Below are positions 11,942-23,194 of a stretch of DNA of 30,000 bases, one piece after another; within the stretch, counting starts at the first letter, position 1; every line of letters begins with the position of its first letter. The notes below the pieces were generated by a model. That model was not told where the DNA came from and ran no database searches. It was given only the letters and a program-made list of their open reading frames with translations. The stretch lies in contig JADHZB010002036.1 of assembly GCA_015657535.1 (NCBI GenBank), positions 1,360 to 31,359 of the forward strand, read 5' to 3'. The position numbers and the translations under genes were made by a program. Source of the stretch: Nephromyces sp. MM_2019. Lineage: Eukaryota > Apicomplexa > Aconoidasida > Nephromycida.

Positions 11942-14900
11942 GTGTGTTAATGAATATAGATGAGCTCATAATGAAATATATACAGATAAAATTCACACAA
12001 ACACACAAATATCTGTACATATGTTTATATAAGCGCGCACACACACGCAAGCACACACATATATATATAAACACACACACACACACGCACACACACACAT
12101 ATATATATAAACACACGCACATATATATATATATATATAATATGCATCACATATACACATACACACACACACACAAATACATACCATTGAATTTGATTTT
12201 GGAAGTGGTTCATAAGTTTCTTTATGATTGGGAAGATCAATGTGTAAGATGTAAAGGTCCTCAACTACAGCTATTGCTAAAATGGGTAGAGAAGGATGCC
12301 AACACACACACGAAATATTACTTGATAATTTCCATTCTAGTTGGCATCGACCTGTGTGTAAATAAAAAAGTATTTAAGGTGTGTGTAAAGATGTGTATGA
12401 TATTGATTGGTTAAAATGGGCTCGAAAATATCTTCAAAAATAATCTACTGTGTGTGTATAAATAAATATACACAAGCTACCTTTCAGAAATATCTACTAT
12501 ATATTTGTGTGTGTAAATAAGTATATACAAGCTATCTTCCAAACATATCTACTGTGTGTGTGTGTGTATAAATGAATATACACAAGCTACCTTTCAGGAA
12601 TTTCTACTATATGTTGGTGTGTGTGTAAATAAGTATACACAAGCTATCTTCCAATAATATCTACTGTGTGTGTGTGTGTGTAAAACAAACAATACTTACT
12701 TGTAAAGAAATCAAATATCTTCAATGTGTTTGAATTGCCACCTACAGCAACCCAGTGGCAATCAGCATCAATAGAGATAGACCTATAGAGAGCTTGCTCT
12801 TCAGTGTGTGTGTGTGTAGTTGCAAAATTAAAAGCAATACGAGAGGGAAATGGTTTAAGGCTACTTGGCGAGGGTAGATCAGGTAATAAACTTTTTGGGT
12901 CGACGTTCATTCTCATTTTGACGGCCCGTGGGCATAAATATAAATCTAAGCATCTTTCAAATCTTGTGAAAAATTAAAATGTATAATGTGTGTGTGTTGT
13001 GTGTGGGGAGGGGGGGGGTAGTGTAGTATGTACTGTAGTATGTAGTGTATGTAGTGTGTGTAGTGTAGTGTGTGTAGTGTAGTGTGTGTAGTGTGTGTAA
13101 GGTATGTGTATGCGGGGTTGGGGGGGCAAGAGAGAGTGTGTGAATAAGATTGGGTCTGTAAAGGCGTAGAAAAATGTTCTAGAAGTGATTTATGTGTGTA
13201 TATAGAATGTAGATCTCATTAAGAGGTTGGATTAGATATATGTGTGTATATAAAAGAGTATATATGTAGTGTGTATCTTGATAAATATATATAGGGGTAT
13301 GTTTAGATGAGTGGTATTTGTGTGTATGTGTCAGGGTCAAAGAATCTATCATACATAGGTATATACGTGTATGTATATATGATGAAGGTTTGTGTGTATA
13401 TATCTCAGCATATGTATATATACCACATATATGCTAAACTATATAGTCTAGATATAAAAAAATTGTGTGTGTGTGTGTGTGTGTATGTTTAAATTTAATC
13501 AATGTACCTTTCAAGAATGCCATTTTTATAAGAGGGGACCTTTCTAAGTGAAGAAAATGAATGTGGAATAAAATTCATAGGCCTATCTTCTGGATCGGCT
13601 TCATCCCAAGCCTTTAACTCCTGTAAGTACACATTATAATGAAATACACATTTAAATAAACTCAAACTAAAATTAAGAGACAAGCTCTACATACAATACA
13701 CAAAAGAAAAAAACGCTTATCCATACACCAAAAAAAAATATTTACTCATATATAAAACTAACACACTCACTCATGCATGAACACACTCACCCATACATAA
13801 ACAAACACACACATACATTCACACACATGCATACGAGAAACCCATACCGATCCACACCTACACAAGACACAACAACTCCCACACACCTACACGAGAAACA
13901 CCCACTCATACCCCCTCCAAACACACACAACCCCCCCACACACACACACCTCATCATTGAATAGGTATTCCTCTGGTGGATGATATGATTCAGCATGACC
14001 TGGTAAGGCCAATTTGGGTGCAGGCAGTTTGGGGGGACCCTTCGTTTTAATTTGATTGTCCAAATCCGCCTCAGTCAAATTTGTCCCCCAAATGTCGTAA
14101 ACGTTGTCAATAGGCTGTTTCTGTGGTGCCTTTGTGAGCTTTAATTTACCAGAACGAATAAGTTTAACAAGTCTAAGGGGAGTAAAAAGGTGTGGGTGTG
14201 CGTGGGTGTGTGTGTGTGTGAGTATGGGTACGTATGAGAGAAAGGGGGACTGGGGAGGGTACAATAGGAGTATATGTGTATGTACGTTAGGTGGGGAGTG
14301 TAGGGTGTGTGTGTGAAAGTGAGACAGGGTAAGGGAGTGTGGATAGAATGTGTAGGGGTTATAGTGAATATGTAAATAGGGTAGTGTGAATAGTGTACAT
14401 AAGATAAATGTTAGATTTTGTAGAGGCTTGAAAATGGCATGTTTTAAATATGTATGTGTATATACACATATATATATATGAGTGTATTTAACTAAAATCA
14501 TGACCCAAATGATCAGATATATACAAAGAATGTGTGTAATAAAAAGAGTGTAAGATAGGTATACAAATTTTGAGAGGTATTACCGTGTGACTTCTTTAGC
14601 CTCCCATTTTGAGGGTAAGAAACGAGACTTAGGCTCGGGTGTATTACGAGCAGGGAATATTCTATAATAAGGAAAATATGTGAAAATGAGTTGTTTATCG
14701 AGAATATGTGTAGGCTGGTAGCTATGTAAATTGTTTTTATATAAACACTGTGTGTAATCTTACTTGTCTGGGTTGTCGTATTCAATATAATCATCATCAA
14801 TATCATCAGTGTGTATGGAGGCAACAGGGTAATGCCCTTCTCTTATTCGTTTTATAGCCTGAAATTTGGAGTAAAGTAAGGGGTGTGTGTGTGTGTGTGT

Positions 14901-16195
14901 GTGTATTAGAAGATGTTAAATTATGAATTATTCAAAACTCTACATACCAAGATATCAGAGTCAGTTAATCGAATAGTTTTGTTGTTTTTGGGGTCAAAAA
15001 TTGTCCTCCAGTGTGAGGGGTCATCTGCCTCTTTGAGGAGGTTTTCAATTTCAGTTGACTCTAATGATTTTAATATCTTCTTTCCTTCCTGAGAATAACC
15101 TGTTTACACATATTCCATAAAAGAGATTGTAGCTAATGTGTGCAATACACTATATTGATAAGGTATATAATACGAACATATGTATAGTATTGAAAAACAT
15201 AGTGTATGCGTAGTATTGAAGAAAATAGTGTGCATGTAGCATTAAGTGAGATAATATATATGTACAATTAAGTAACATAATATGTGTTTAGTATTGAAGT
15301 CAAAGTGTCAAACAACATAGTATAATGTGTACAGAATCGAATAATATAGTAAATGCGTAGTGCCATGTGATACAGTGTGTGAACAGTGGCTAATAATAGT
15401 GTGCTTAAACTATGTTGAAGGTAGCCTGGGTATACTTAACCTATACAGTGTCAGGTTATTGGTATAATATAGGATATTTTGTACTCAAAGATGTGTATGT
15501 GTATGCGTCTTGAATAAATGTTACATCCAAAGGTTCATGTATAGCTTATAAAATAAAAATTATACAAATATCTTTCCTAATTACACACCAATATGGTCTT
15601 GGTCATCGTACCACCAAAGAGGTACATTTCCAATACGGTTTTCGTCATCATCTTCTGAGTCATAGTCACTCTCATCATAAGGTAAGCGGAAGGCTAATTG
15701 AGGCTTCTCTTTGGTGCCATTAGGGGCCTTTTTTAGAGTGTTTATGGGCCTGGGAGTAATTTTTTGGTTCTCTTTCGCTGCAGCGCGTGGGGCCGCGCGG
15801 TCTTTTTGAGGGCTGGGCTTAACTTCGGGGGATGCGGGCCTTGTTGCTCTCCGAAAAAACTCTTGGGTTGGTAGTTCATCATAAAGGTCATCACCAAAGA
15901 AGGGTTGCAAGTTGGAGGGAGACAATGCCTTCGCGGCCCCAACTTCCTGGGATAGGGGAGGAGATAGCCTCTCTCCATCAGTGGGAGAGTCTTCGGAGCC
16001 AGGGGAAGATAATTTCTCGGGTATTTTATCTTCGTGTGCGTCAGAGGAAGATAACTCCTCCAAGGCATCATCATTAGCCGAGTAATCTTGAGAGAAGGAG
16101 GAAGAGAAGTCCTCTGGGGCATCTGCATTAGTTTCATCATCTTCAAACTCACCTTCAGAGTGAGCGACTTTGGTCGGTTTGTTTGGGCTATTCAT
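9115..16195 (-). CDS. BOP1: Ribosome biogenesis protein BOP1/ERB1
   Basis: Sixteen exons on the - strand, from 5': 15589-16195, 14948-15099, 14764-14858, 14584-14661, 13950-14172, 13508-13620, 12700-12962, 12185-12351, 11617-11745, 11311-11377, 10741-10921, 10436-10509, 10014-10140, 9680-9754, 9525-9603, 9115-9222. Together they give 845 residues (yeast Erb1 about 807). Residues 1-185 are acidic and Ser-rich. The BOP1 N-terminal domain (about 190-455) shows IGNVPLWWYDDQDHIGY, LPAPKLALPGHAESYHPPEE, DPEDRPMNFIPHSF and ERCLDLYLCPRAVKMRMNVD. The WD40 propeller follows, with FDDLLQNPLIIPIKKLK and a final SDGNISLWV. In other eukaryotes BOP1 forms the PeBoW complex with PES1 and WDR12 in the nucleolus, for 27S/32S pre-rRNA processing and 60S assembly. 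The exon 9 donor (GTCAGT, next to a possible GTTCTT four codons earlier) is the least certain junction. Confidence 0.95.
10142..10190. repeat. (AT)n/(TG)n tract in a BOP1 intron
   Basis: An (AT)n run passes directly into a (TG)n run on the + strand immediately next to the 3' splice site of the intron at 10141-10435. The acceptor reads ATATATATCAG on the coding strand, so a microsatellite forms the tract before the splice site. Confidence 0.8.
11905..12174. repeat. (CATA)n, (AT)n and (CA)n compound microsatellite
   Basis: Lies inside the BOP1 intron 11746-12184. It holds ACAT repeats followed by a long perfect AT run to about 11940, then several CA runs on the + strand at about 12036-12176. 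It creates long spurious open frames on both strands (Cys-Val or His-Thr repeats) that should not be annotated as genes. Confidence 0.9.
12443..12682. repeat. Alternating two-type minisatellite in a BOP1 intron
   Basis: Units beginning [A/T]TCTACT start at 12443, 12492, 12547, 12602 and 12659 (the last partial). Types alternate. Units 1 and 3 continue with TG repeats and end CTACCTTTCAG[A/G]AA. Units 2 and 4 have ATAT[A/G]TT before the TG run and end CTATCTTCCAA. The array is therefore a dimer duplicated as a block. It sits next to the donor of the exon at 12700-12962. Confidence 0.9.
13000..13132. repeat. TAGTGTG repeats with flanking G runs
   Basis: In BOP1 intron 12963-13507. The centre is a tandem of TAGTGTGTGTAGTG-like units (about 13018-13100). 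It is flanked by a run of nine to ten G near 13009-13018 and by GGGG plus a run of seven G near 13113-13126. The + strand could form G-quadruplexes; the pre-mRNA carries the C-rich complement. Confidence 0.7.
15187..15316. repeat. 26-bp degenerate tandem repeat in BOP1 intron 1
   Basis: Copies start at 15187, 15213, 15239, 15265 and 15291, exactly 26 bases apart, each opening with GTATTGAAG or a variant (GCATTAAG, CAATTAAG) and carrying ATAGTGT[A/G]TG[C/A]G-like middles. Weaker relatives continue to about 15385. The array fills the centre of the intron at 15100-15588. Confidence 0.8.
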
Positions 16196-17630
16196 CGTTA
16201 AATTTATTTAAAAATAGAGGTTGATTAAGGGTGTTTTGGTATAATTTATATATAGACAATCAAGAGTTGGCACACACATAAAATGACCTTGTTTTATGAC
16301 TCAATTGTTATGTTAAATTATTTCATATATATGTTATTAATGCTATTAGATGTATCAACGTTGGAGTTTAGTTAAGTAGACAATTATAGCATGTACTCAA
16401 GCTTAGTGCTTAGCTCGATATACTATAGTTTGAGATTATTAGTAGTGTGTAGCTATAATGTCTAGTGTGTAGCCTGTTATGCATTTGTAGTGAGTTGTGT
16501 GTGTGTAATGCGTTCTTCGTTAGTATATGTAGTGAGTTTGCTTGTTTGAACTCATTCACTCCAAATAATCTACAGAAGGTTTCATAATTGTTTTAAAGCT
16601 CGTATGTTTTGGTCTAAATTATTTATTATTTAAACTCAAGCCAATACACACACCCTTACAATAAGCATACACATCATAATCATATATACATATATTTATA
16701 ATCATAACAGACACCTATTATAAGAATTCAACACACACACACAAATTTTATATCTGTTATGTATGAGCATAAAAAACTTAAGCATATATATTAAACACAC
16801 ACATACACCCACTCACACACACGAACAAAAAAGAATGAGCTAAAAATTTTATTAGGATCAGAAATCATTAACTATATTAGACCCAAAGTATATAAGCAGG
16901 ATGATTAAAACTTGTGAATGTATGAAGCATTTTATATGTTTGAGTGATAAATTTTATATGTTTTAAATTTGTGTAGTATTTTGATTAATTATGTAGTTTC
17001 GAGGCTTTCAATTATTAGATAAAAAAATATTAATGTGTGTAATTTAAGGTTGTGTGTGTGTGTGCTTATAGAATATATTTCAACATGTTTTTGTGTACGG
17101 ATGATATGAGATTTAGGTCAAAGAGTATGTGTGCATTATTTAAGACATTTCTTTATGTGTGTGTCCATTGATTATTTAGGGTATGAATTAATATTGTATG
17201 TATATCTGTGTAGGACTTGATATAAATACATAAATTTTCTAAAAAAACTTAAATTTTATTTCGACTTAATATTGAGGTTTGTTTGATATAAAATTACTTA
17301 AAATGTGTACATACGTGTGTACATATATATGAAAATAGTTGAAAATGCGTAAAAAAAAATAATCTGTTTATGTCTGAATAAAAGTGTGTGTAAAGTGCCA
17401 AATGGAAATTTTATATAAAATAATCAATTAGAGTGTAGATTAAGATAATTGTGCATGTGTATCACAACAGTGATTTGCGTGTGTGTAAAATAAGAGAGGT
17501 GTGTATAATATAAGAAAGGTGTGTATATGTGTAAGAAATAAAAGGGTGTGCATCCAAAGTAAGGTGGGTTTGTGTGAGATAAAGAGTGTGTATATGTAAA
17601 ATACAAAAGTGTGTGTGCAATAGGAAATAA
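16196..17630. other. Intergenic spacer, RPA2 3' to BOP1 5'
   Basis: About 1.4 kb with TG and CA tracts and no coding-looking frame. It should contain the BOP1 promoter at the left and the RPA2 3' UTR at the right. No distinct regulatory motif was recognised. Confidence 0.5.
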
Positions 17631-20600
17631 TTAAGAGTGTGAGATGTGAAAAGTGTCTGAATTGATAGTGTTATATATTATGGCTTCCCTTTCTAAGTCG
17701 TAGAGTGCTCTACGTACTGCACGTTCAGATACATCTGTGTGTGTAAAAAATTAGACATAAATATATATTTATATATAATGTGGGCACAGTTATAGTGATT
17801 CATATACATTGACTGTTTGTATATATATATATTTCTAGGTGTTTACATATGATTTTATACATTCTACACACACTTGTGCTTTTAACTATAAAATTTCACA
17901 CCTATTTTGACTTGTTGTGCACATATATTGACTAAATTTATACACAGTTTTGAATTTTCTATACATATGTTTATACACACATTCTTATGTATTCTGCACA
18001 CGTATTTTTATATGCATTTTTTACACATGATAAAGATATTTTATTAAATTCAAGATGACTTTTATATACGTTTCTATGCATGCTTTTCTAAGCTATCTTA
18101 TAAGTGGTATTACACATTGTTGTGCATATTTATATACACTTTTACAGATACACACATAGATTTTTGTACACAATATATATTTGGGGCGAATTACTTGGTT
18201 GACTGTAACTAAACCTCCTCATTATTTCACTAATGTGTAGGCCCTGTGGGTTATTACGAGCTGATGTCTCAGAGAGGATATCTTCCACAACTTTCATTAA
18301 TTGCTAAGTGTGTGTAAAGATGTATGTATGTATGTATGTATATGTGTGTGTATGTGTATGTGTGTCTGTGTGTGTGTTAATGTTGTGAGGACTGTGTAAT
18401 CTATGTAGGTGTATTATGTGTAGGCATAATGGTATCAAATATGTCGTATGTAAGAGAGCCCATATGTTTATAACTAGAGTTAAAATTGTGTGTATGTCAA
18501 TAAGTGTGTGTCTAATTGTAAAAGTGATATTATAAATGTGGGCAAATAAATAACCTTGTTGGGGCCCTCGGAAAATTGAGTGTCGTTTTGGTGCATAGCA
18601 TAACCATGATTTGGATTTCTAGGATGGTTCTTTTAATTAAATGCACACATGCACGTTATATAATAAAATGTACATACACGAAAATGACACAAGTGAATGC
18701 ATACACTCACAAATTGTATCATAAAATGCACAGACAAAACTATAAGAGAGTTGTTTATACAAATCAAAATAACTCAACAAAAAACCCAAATCGCAATTAA
18801 ACACTGTACACACACCTTGCACACCCATAAATAGAAATGTGTGTGTATGTGTGAGTTACCTGATAAGGATCTCTAGTATGTGTGTGAGCACCATAGCCAT
18901 CATTGTTGAACTGCTCATATTCACCACGTGTGTGTGACTTTGGATCATTCGGTAAACTGTGAGCATACTCTCCATATGTGTGTGGTTTGGCTTCATTTTG
19001 GAAAGCTTGTGTAAGGTCTTCCAATTCACTCAGATATGTTGATCTTTTAGAGGCAATATAACATACTTCCAAATCATGTAAGGCAATTTCATTTGGGTGG
19101 TTAATTAGACGAATAATGTGTGCACGAATATGAGGTGTTCTCTTCCCTAGTGTGTTGATAGCCCCATACACCTTTACATACACATCTGGTTTGCTGAGGA
19201 GTTCCTGTGTATGAATTAGAAGCAAGTACATGAAATTATTCGAGATGTGTGTGTATGTATTGTAGTGATTTATAAACAAATTGTGTGTGTATAAGTACTT
19301 GTGTGTATACAGTTGATTATCATATGGCTTGAAACTGAATAAAATCATAATCATTAAAATCTGCCTCAAGTGCTAAACACTACAAACGATATAATCTACT
19401 TTGTACACACTCCATATACTCTACATATTCCACTCATTTCAAATATTCAACACACTTTATATATTCCACACAGCCACACACTCTACATACTCTAAACACC
19501 TCCCACACCCCCATTTACTCCATACACATATGAAAACGATATAAAAGAATGTGTGTGTACAAAAATTCATGAAGAGAAAATGAGTGTAAATTTAAACGTA
19601 CATTTAATTGATTTTGTCGATATGGGCTTGGTGAGTCAGCAACAAGATAGTCACAAGTAATTAGCCCAGTCCCGTCATCCAAATCAATTACATATTTATT
19701 GTCCCCCTGTTTTTGCACACACACAACATGGCCAACTAATTTTATGTGTTCAATGGGTAGCCCCAAAATTGAAAAGTTATTTTCCATTGAATTATCTTTC
19801 CATGCTCTATTGATCATACCTAATGTGTATGTAGGTTTAGAGGGGTGTGTGTGTGTGAGATTTAAATTATGTGTGTGTGTAGGTGTAGGAGGGTATGTGT
19901 GAGTGAAATTTAAACTATGTGAGTGTGTAGGTGTAGGAGGGTATGTGTGAGTGAAATTTAAATTATGTGTGTGCGAAGAATTATTCCATGAGCGAAAGAA
20001 TGTGCGTATGTGTAATACAACGTACTTATCTTCATTGGTAGAAATGTGTGTGATCCAAGTGTTGTTTGATTGGAAGCAGCGGCGGTGGTTTGAGAAGTTA
20101 AAAATCCTCCACCGTACTGAGTAGTCAAATCTAACCCAAAATTAGTGTTGTAGGCTGAAAATTAAGTAATTCATAGTATATTCTAACTTACATACACACA
20201 TACATACTCTATAAATACATACATGAATAACGAAACTTATACATACATTATCCACACATATGGGGAAAATATATATGCCAGATATCACATGTGATTTGAA
20301 AAATATGTGTGGATGTAAAAACATATATATGTGTATATCTGTAACAATATCTAAGTGTGTTTTTGACTAAATATATATATATATATATGTAATAGTTTGT
20401 GTGTGTGTGCGTATAAATTTATATAACGTATGTTTGTATTTTTAAATAAAGTGCTGTGTATATATAATGAGTGTGTGTGTAGATATAATGTGAATGTGAG
20501 TATGAATGTAATATATGTAAGTGTAAATATGTAATGTGGGTGCGTGTATATATAAGGTGGGCGTAAGTATATATAATGTGGGTATGTGAACATATTGTAT

Positions 20601-20795
20601 ATGTGTGTGTATATATATAATGTGTGTATGTGTATATAGACCTGGGTTCTCTCCAAAAATTGGGCCTGAGTTTGAATCTTGGTTTGTTCCGCCATCTGAC
20701 AAAAAGTTGTTTTTATGTGTGGAGTTATCAAAGCGATATTGGTCTTTGTCTTCATACCCAAAGTTCGAATCGTTTTGTTGTTTTTGGCCAAACAT
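17631..20795 (-). CDS. RPA2: Replication protein A 32 kDa subunit (RPA2)
   Basis: Seven exons on the - strand, from 5': 20642-20795, 20026-20154, 19602-19819, 18860-19204, 18555-18629, 18195-18303, 17631-17734. All junctions are GT-AG and phase-consistent, giving 377 residues (human 270). The N-terminal tail (1-95) is Gly/Gln/Asn/Thr-rich, as in RPA2. The OB fold (about 118-225) shows HIKLVGHVV, KYVIDLDDGTGLITCDYL and DVYVKVYGAINTLGKR. A long His/Thr/Tyr-rich linker (about 232-307) follows. The C-terminal winged helix (308-377) reads QLMKVVEDILSE, GLHISEIMRRFSYSQP and VSERAVRRALYDLEREAII. RPA2 is the middle subunit of the RPA trimer, which coats single-stranded DNA in replication and repair. 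The start at 20795 (MFGQKQQ) is the first in-frame ATG. The exon 5 acceptor (AAAAG|AACC) was chosen because it keeps phase and gives a hydrophilic linker. Confidence 0.93.
18314..18380. repeat. (TGTA)n and (TG)n microsatellite in an RPA2 intron
   Basis: Four to five perfect TGTA units, then TG runs, within the intron at 18304-18554, close to the 3' splice site of the exon at 18195-18303. Confidence 0.85.
19833..19976. repeat. 48-bp tandem repeat, three copies, in RPA2 intron 2
   Basis: Copies start at 19833, 19881 and 19929. Copies 2 and 3 share AGGTGTAGGAGGGTATGTGT and continue GAGTGAAATTTAAA almost unchanged; copy 1 is more diverged and TG-rich. The array occupies most of the intron at 19820-20025. 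Confidence 0.9.
20450..20640. repeat. Degenerate TG/ATATATAATGTG repeats in RPA2 intron 1
   Basis: Loose repeats built on TATATATAATGTGGGTATGTG fill the distal half of the intron at 20155-20641, up to the exon 1 donor. Both strands show long spurious open frames here. Confidence 0.7.
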
Positions 20796-20880
20796 TTTAT
20801 CTACACGCACAAAAATGTGTGTACAGTGATAAATTGAGTAGTGTAAATATAGGCTTACATGTTTGTGTGTGTGTGTATAT

Positions 20881-21291
20881 ATGAGTGATGGAGGTGTACA
20901 TATATGTGTTTTTGTGGGAATGTTGTATGCGTAGGTGAGTGTATATGTGTGTATATATATAATTTTAAGTGTGTGTTTATATATCTGTGTTTTGTGTACA
21001 TGCTTGTGTATGTAGATTGTGTATGTGTTGTGTATATGTGCAGATTACTTTGGTTGGGTTTCAGGGATGTATATATTGAATAGTATGCCTTTATTGAGTG
21101 GAGAAGTTAACACATCCAATTATATGGGGTGTAAATCTAATCAATGTGCCTATGTGTGTATGGAGATTCATACAAGAGCATGGAATATCTATTTAGTGTT
21201 TTCAGAGAATGTGTATAAATTACAACATCCAGTCGTTAGGATTATATATATTGATAAGTTTGTGCTTGAAGACTCTTACACACTATGTTGA
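20881..21291 (+). CDS. Possible small two-exon gene, unknown
   Basis: I do not recognise this protein. A short first exon at 20881-20893 (MSDG) joins in phase, through a TG-rich GT-AG intron ending GTATATGTGCAG, to an exon at 21044-21291 ending in TGA. The product would be 86 residues: MSDGDYFGWVSGMYILNSM near the start, a stretch with three cysteines (GCKSNQCAYVCMEIHTR), a hydrophobic segment and a C-terminal YIDKFVLEDSYTLC. The second exon has more varied amino acids than the surrounding TG-repeat frames. The gene would diverge from RPA2 with about 85 bp between the starts, so a shared promoter is possible. The tiny first exon makes the model weak; it may instead be one exon of a longer gene, or chance. 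Confidence 0.33.
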
Positions 21292-23194
21292 CATATAAAT
21301 ACAAACATTTGATCATTAGAATTTACATTAGACAATTTGTTGGTGTCTTCAAAGCAGTTAGTCGTTTGTAAATCCAAAATTGTAAAGACATTTCAGTAAT
21401 ATAATAAGAAGTGGAAAGTGTTTGGGCCAGACACTAACTACCACACAAACGCTGTATTTTATACACACGCGTTACATGTTTCACACACAAATCATGCGCT
21501 ACACGTTGTGCGCAATCATCTTACACCGGGTAATGCCATATATATTACACATTACATTATACACACATCTCATACACTATACACTAGATAATATATATTC
21601 ACATCACACTTGGCTCTCGGAGCAATATGCAAGTACAATCACCCACACACACATAACATACCGATGCATACAGAAAGCATTATGTTTTTGTAAATTTGAA
21701 AAAGATTGAGAAATTTACTTTTCAAAATAACATTTATTTTTTTATAAATTTGTTATAATCAATTGTGTGTACACTTTATTTTGTTTAAACTAGCCTACTT
21801 TAATTATTACACTTTTCTGATTTATTAGATATGTAAAAAATAATTTTACACAAATAAAACAATACAATCTATATCAATATTAAACAATGGTTTAGTTAAA
21901 AAACACATTTTGCTTATTTTTAATTATTCATTTGTATATCTTATTTATTTTTAATTAACATACACTTGTTAAGCTTTTCACTTTTTTGTATAAATTTTGC
22001 CCACACACACACAAAATTCAAAATTAAACTCGTATGCTTTATTGAGTGCTTAATTATTAAAAATTAAAAACGTTCACTGCAAGATTAATTCTAACTACTA
22101 ACAATTTACACATCTTCAGCATATGTATATATATATATTGAAGATAATTGTATCTGTTATCTAGATACCTAATGTGTATGTACGCACTGTGCATTAAGTG
22201 AATGCGTGAGTGGTTAATGTAGTGTGATGATAGTAAGTGTGTGTGCTACGTTAAATTATATGTACTATGGTGTATTTGTGTTGAGTATGAACTTTTGAGC
22301 AATGTATAAGTTTCTAGAGTGTACTTACATGTAGCGTTTAAACTGTGTGTGTGTAGTGTGTATTTCATGATAAGCTTTTTGTGAATTGTGTTTAAACAGT
22401 GTATAGTGTGTATATTTAATACATGGTGTGTGTGTACATGCTCTCTTTGTATTGTTATATGTAGCTTATGTTATTGCTTGTGTATTTGCATGTTTGTGTT
22501 CATACCTGTGCCTACTCATTAACACACATGGTATGTAAATACGTATGTTACACATGTTTGTGTATAAAAAACAGATACTGTGAATCTGTATTGATAAAAA
22601 TTCAATATTTCTCTCCTCACTTCTTCTTTAATCTTATTCAACAAACTTCAGCAAAAAATGTGTATTTTGACAAAAAATGAAAACATATTTATAGATCTAA
22701 GATATATCTAGGCCATCTTCTTACATGCCACCCAATATTTTGAAGGTAATATAACTCAGTACTGCATTATAAAAACACACTTTTAAAATACAATCACACA
22801 TATACAGACATAAACAAAGGTAGCATAAACAACCTTACTTGCTGCCATAGCTTATACATTTTTTGTTTTCATAAGTTTAATTGCTTTAAACCGGAATTAT
22901 ACATATTCTAAGCTCGCCAATTGCATCCAAAGAGCTATAATAATATTTTGAAGTGTATACTAAGTAATTAGATAAATATTATGATACTTAGGATTCAATT
23001 ACCCTACATTGGCATTGTTAAAATTTTCACTCATTTTGATACCTAATATGAGCCCATATTCAGATTCTTATTATTGTTTTGGCTCTCTTATCACAAACAC
23101 TCACCAAGGATTCCTCAGAATAAACCTTAACACAATACATTTGCAAAAATAGGGGTCCGGTACCCTTAATGAAAACTCCTTCAAATTCTCCATC
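21292..23194. other. Gene-poor stretch with CA/TG tracts fading out
   Basis: CA and TG tracts on the + strand continue to about 22540 and then vanish. Open frames at 21422-21709 and 22468-22680 are His/Thr/Tyr- or Cys/Val-rich products of those tracts. From 22700 to 23194 the sequence is plain AT-rich DNA that should carry the promoter and 5' UTR of the SR-rich gene. No RNA gene is seen. Confidence 0.5.

Noticed and set aside
11944..12414. Long open frame of 156 codons on + and overlapping frames on - (11889-12307)
   Set aside because: Most of it is CA/TG and AT microsatellite read as His-Thr or Cys-Val repeats. The region is a BOP1 intron plus the antisense of BOP1 exon 12185-12351.
13773..14501. 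His-Thr-rich + frame at 13773-13964 and the full 204-codon - frame at 13887-14501
   Set aside because: The - frame contains BOP1 exon 13950-14172, but its ends are intronic CA/TG and TH-repeat sequence. The + frame is a pure CA microsatellite product.
15742..16152. 136-codon - frame and 81-codon + frame overlapping BOP1 exon 1
   Set aside because: Shadows of the acidic BOP1 N-terminus in other frames. The frame starting at the ATG at 16195 joins in phase to 15 further BOP1 exons.
20351..20810. Two long - strand frames through the RPA2 exon 1/intron 1 boundary
   Set aside because: Only the part above 20642 is RPA2 exon 1, and in one of the two frames. The rest is degenerate TG-repeat intron giving His/Thr/Tyr-rich peptides, and a GT donor sits at 20641.
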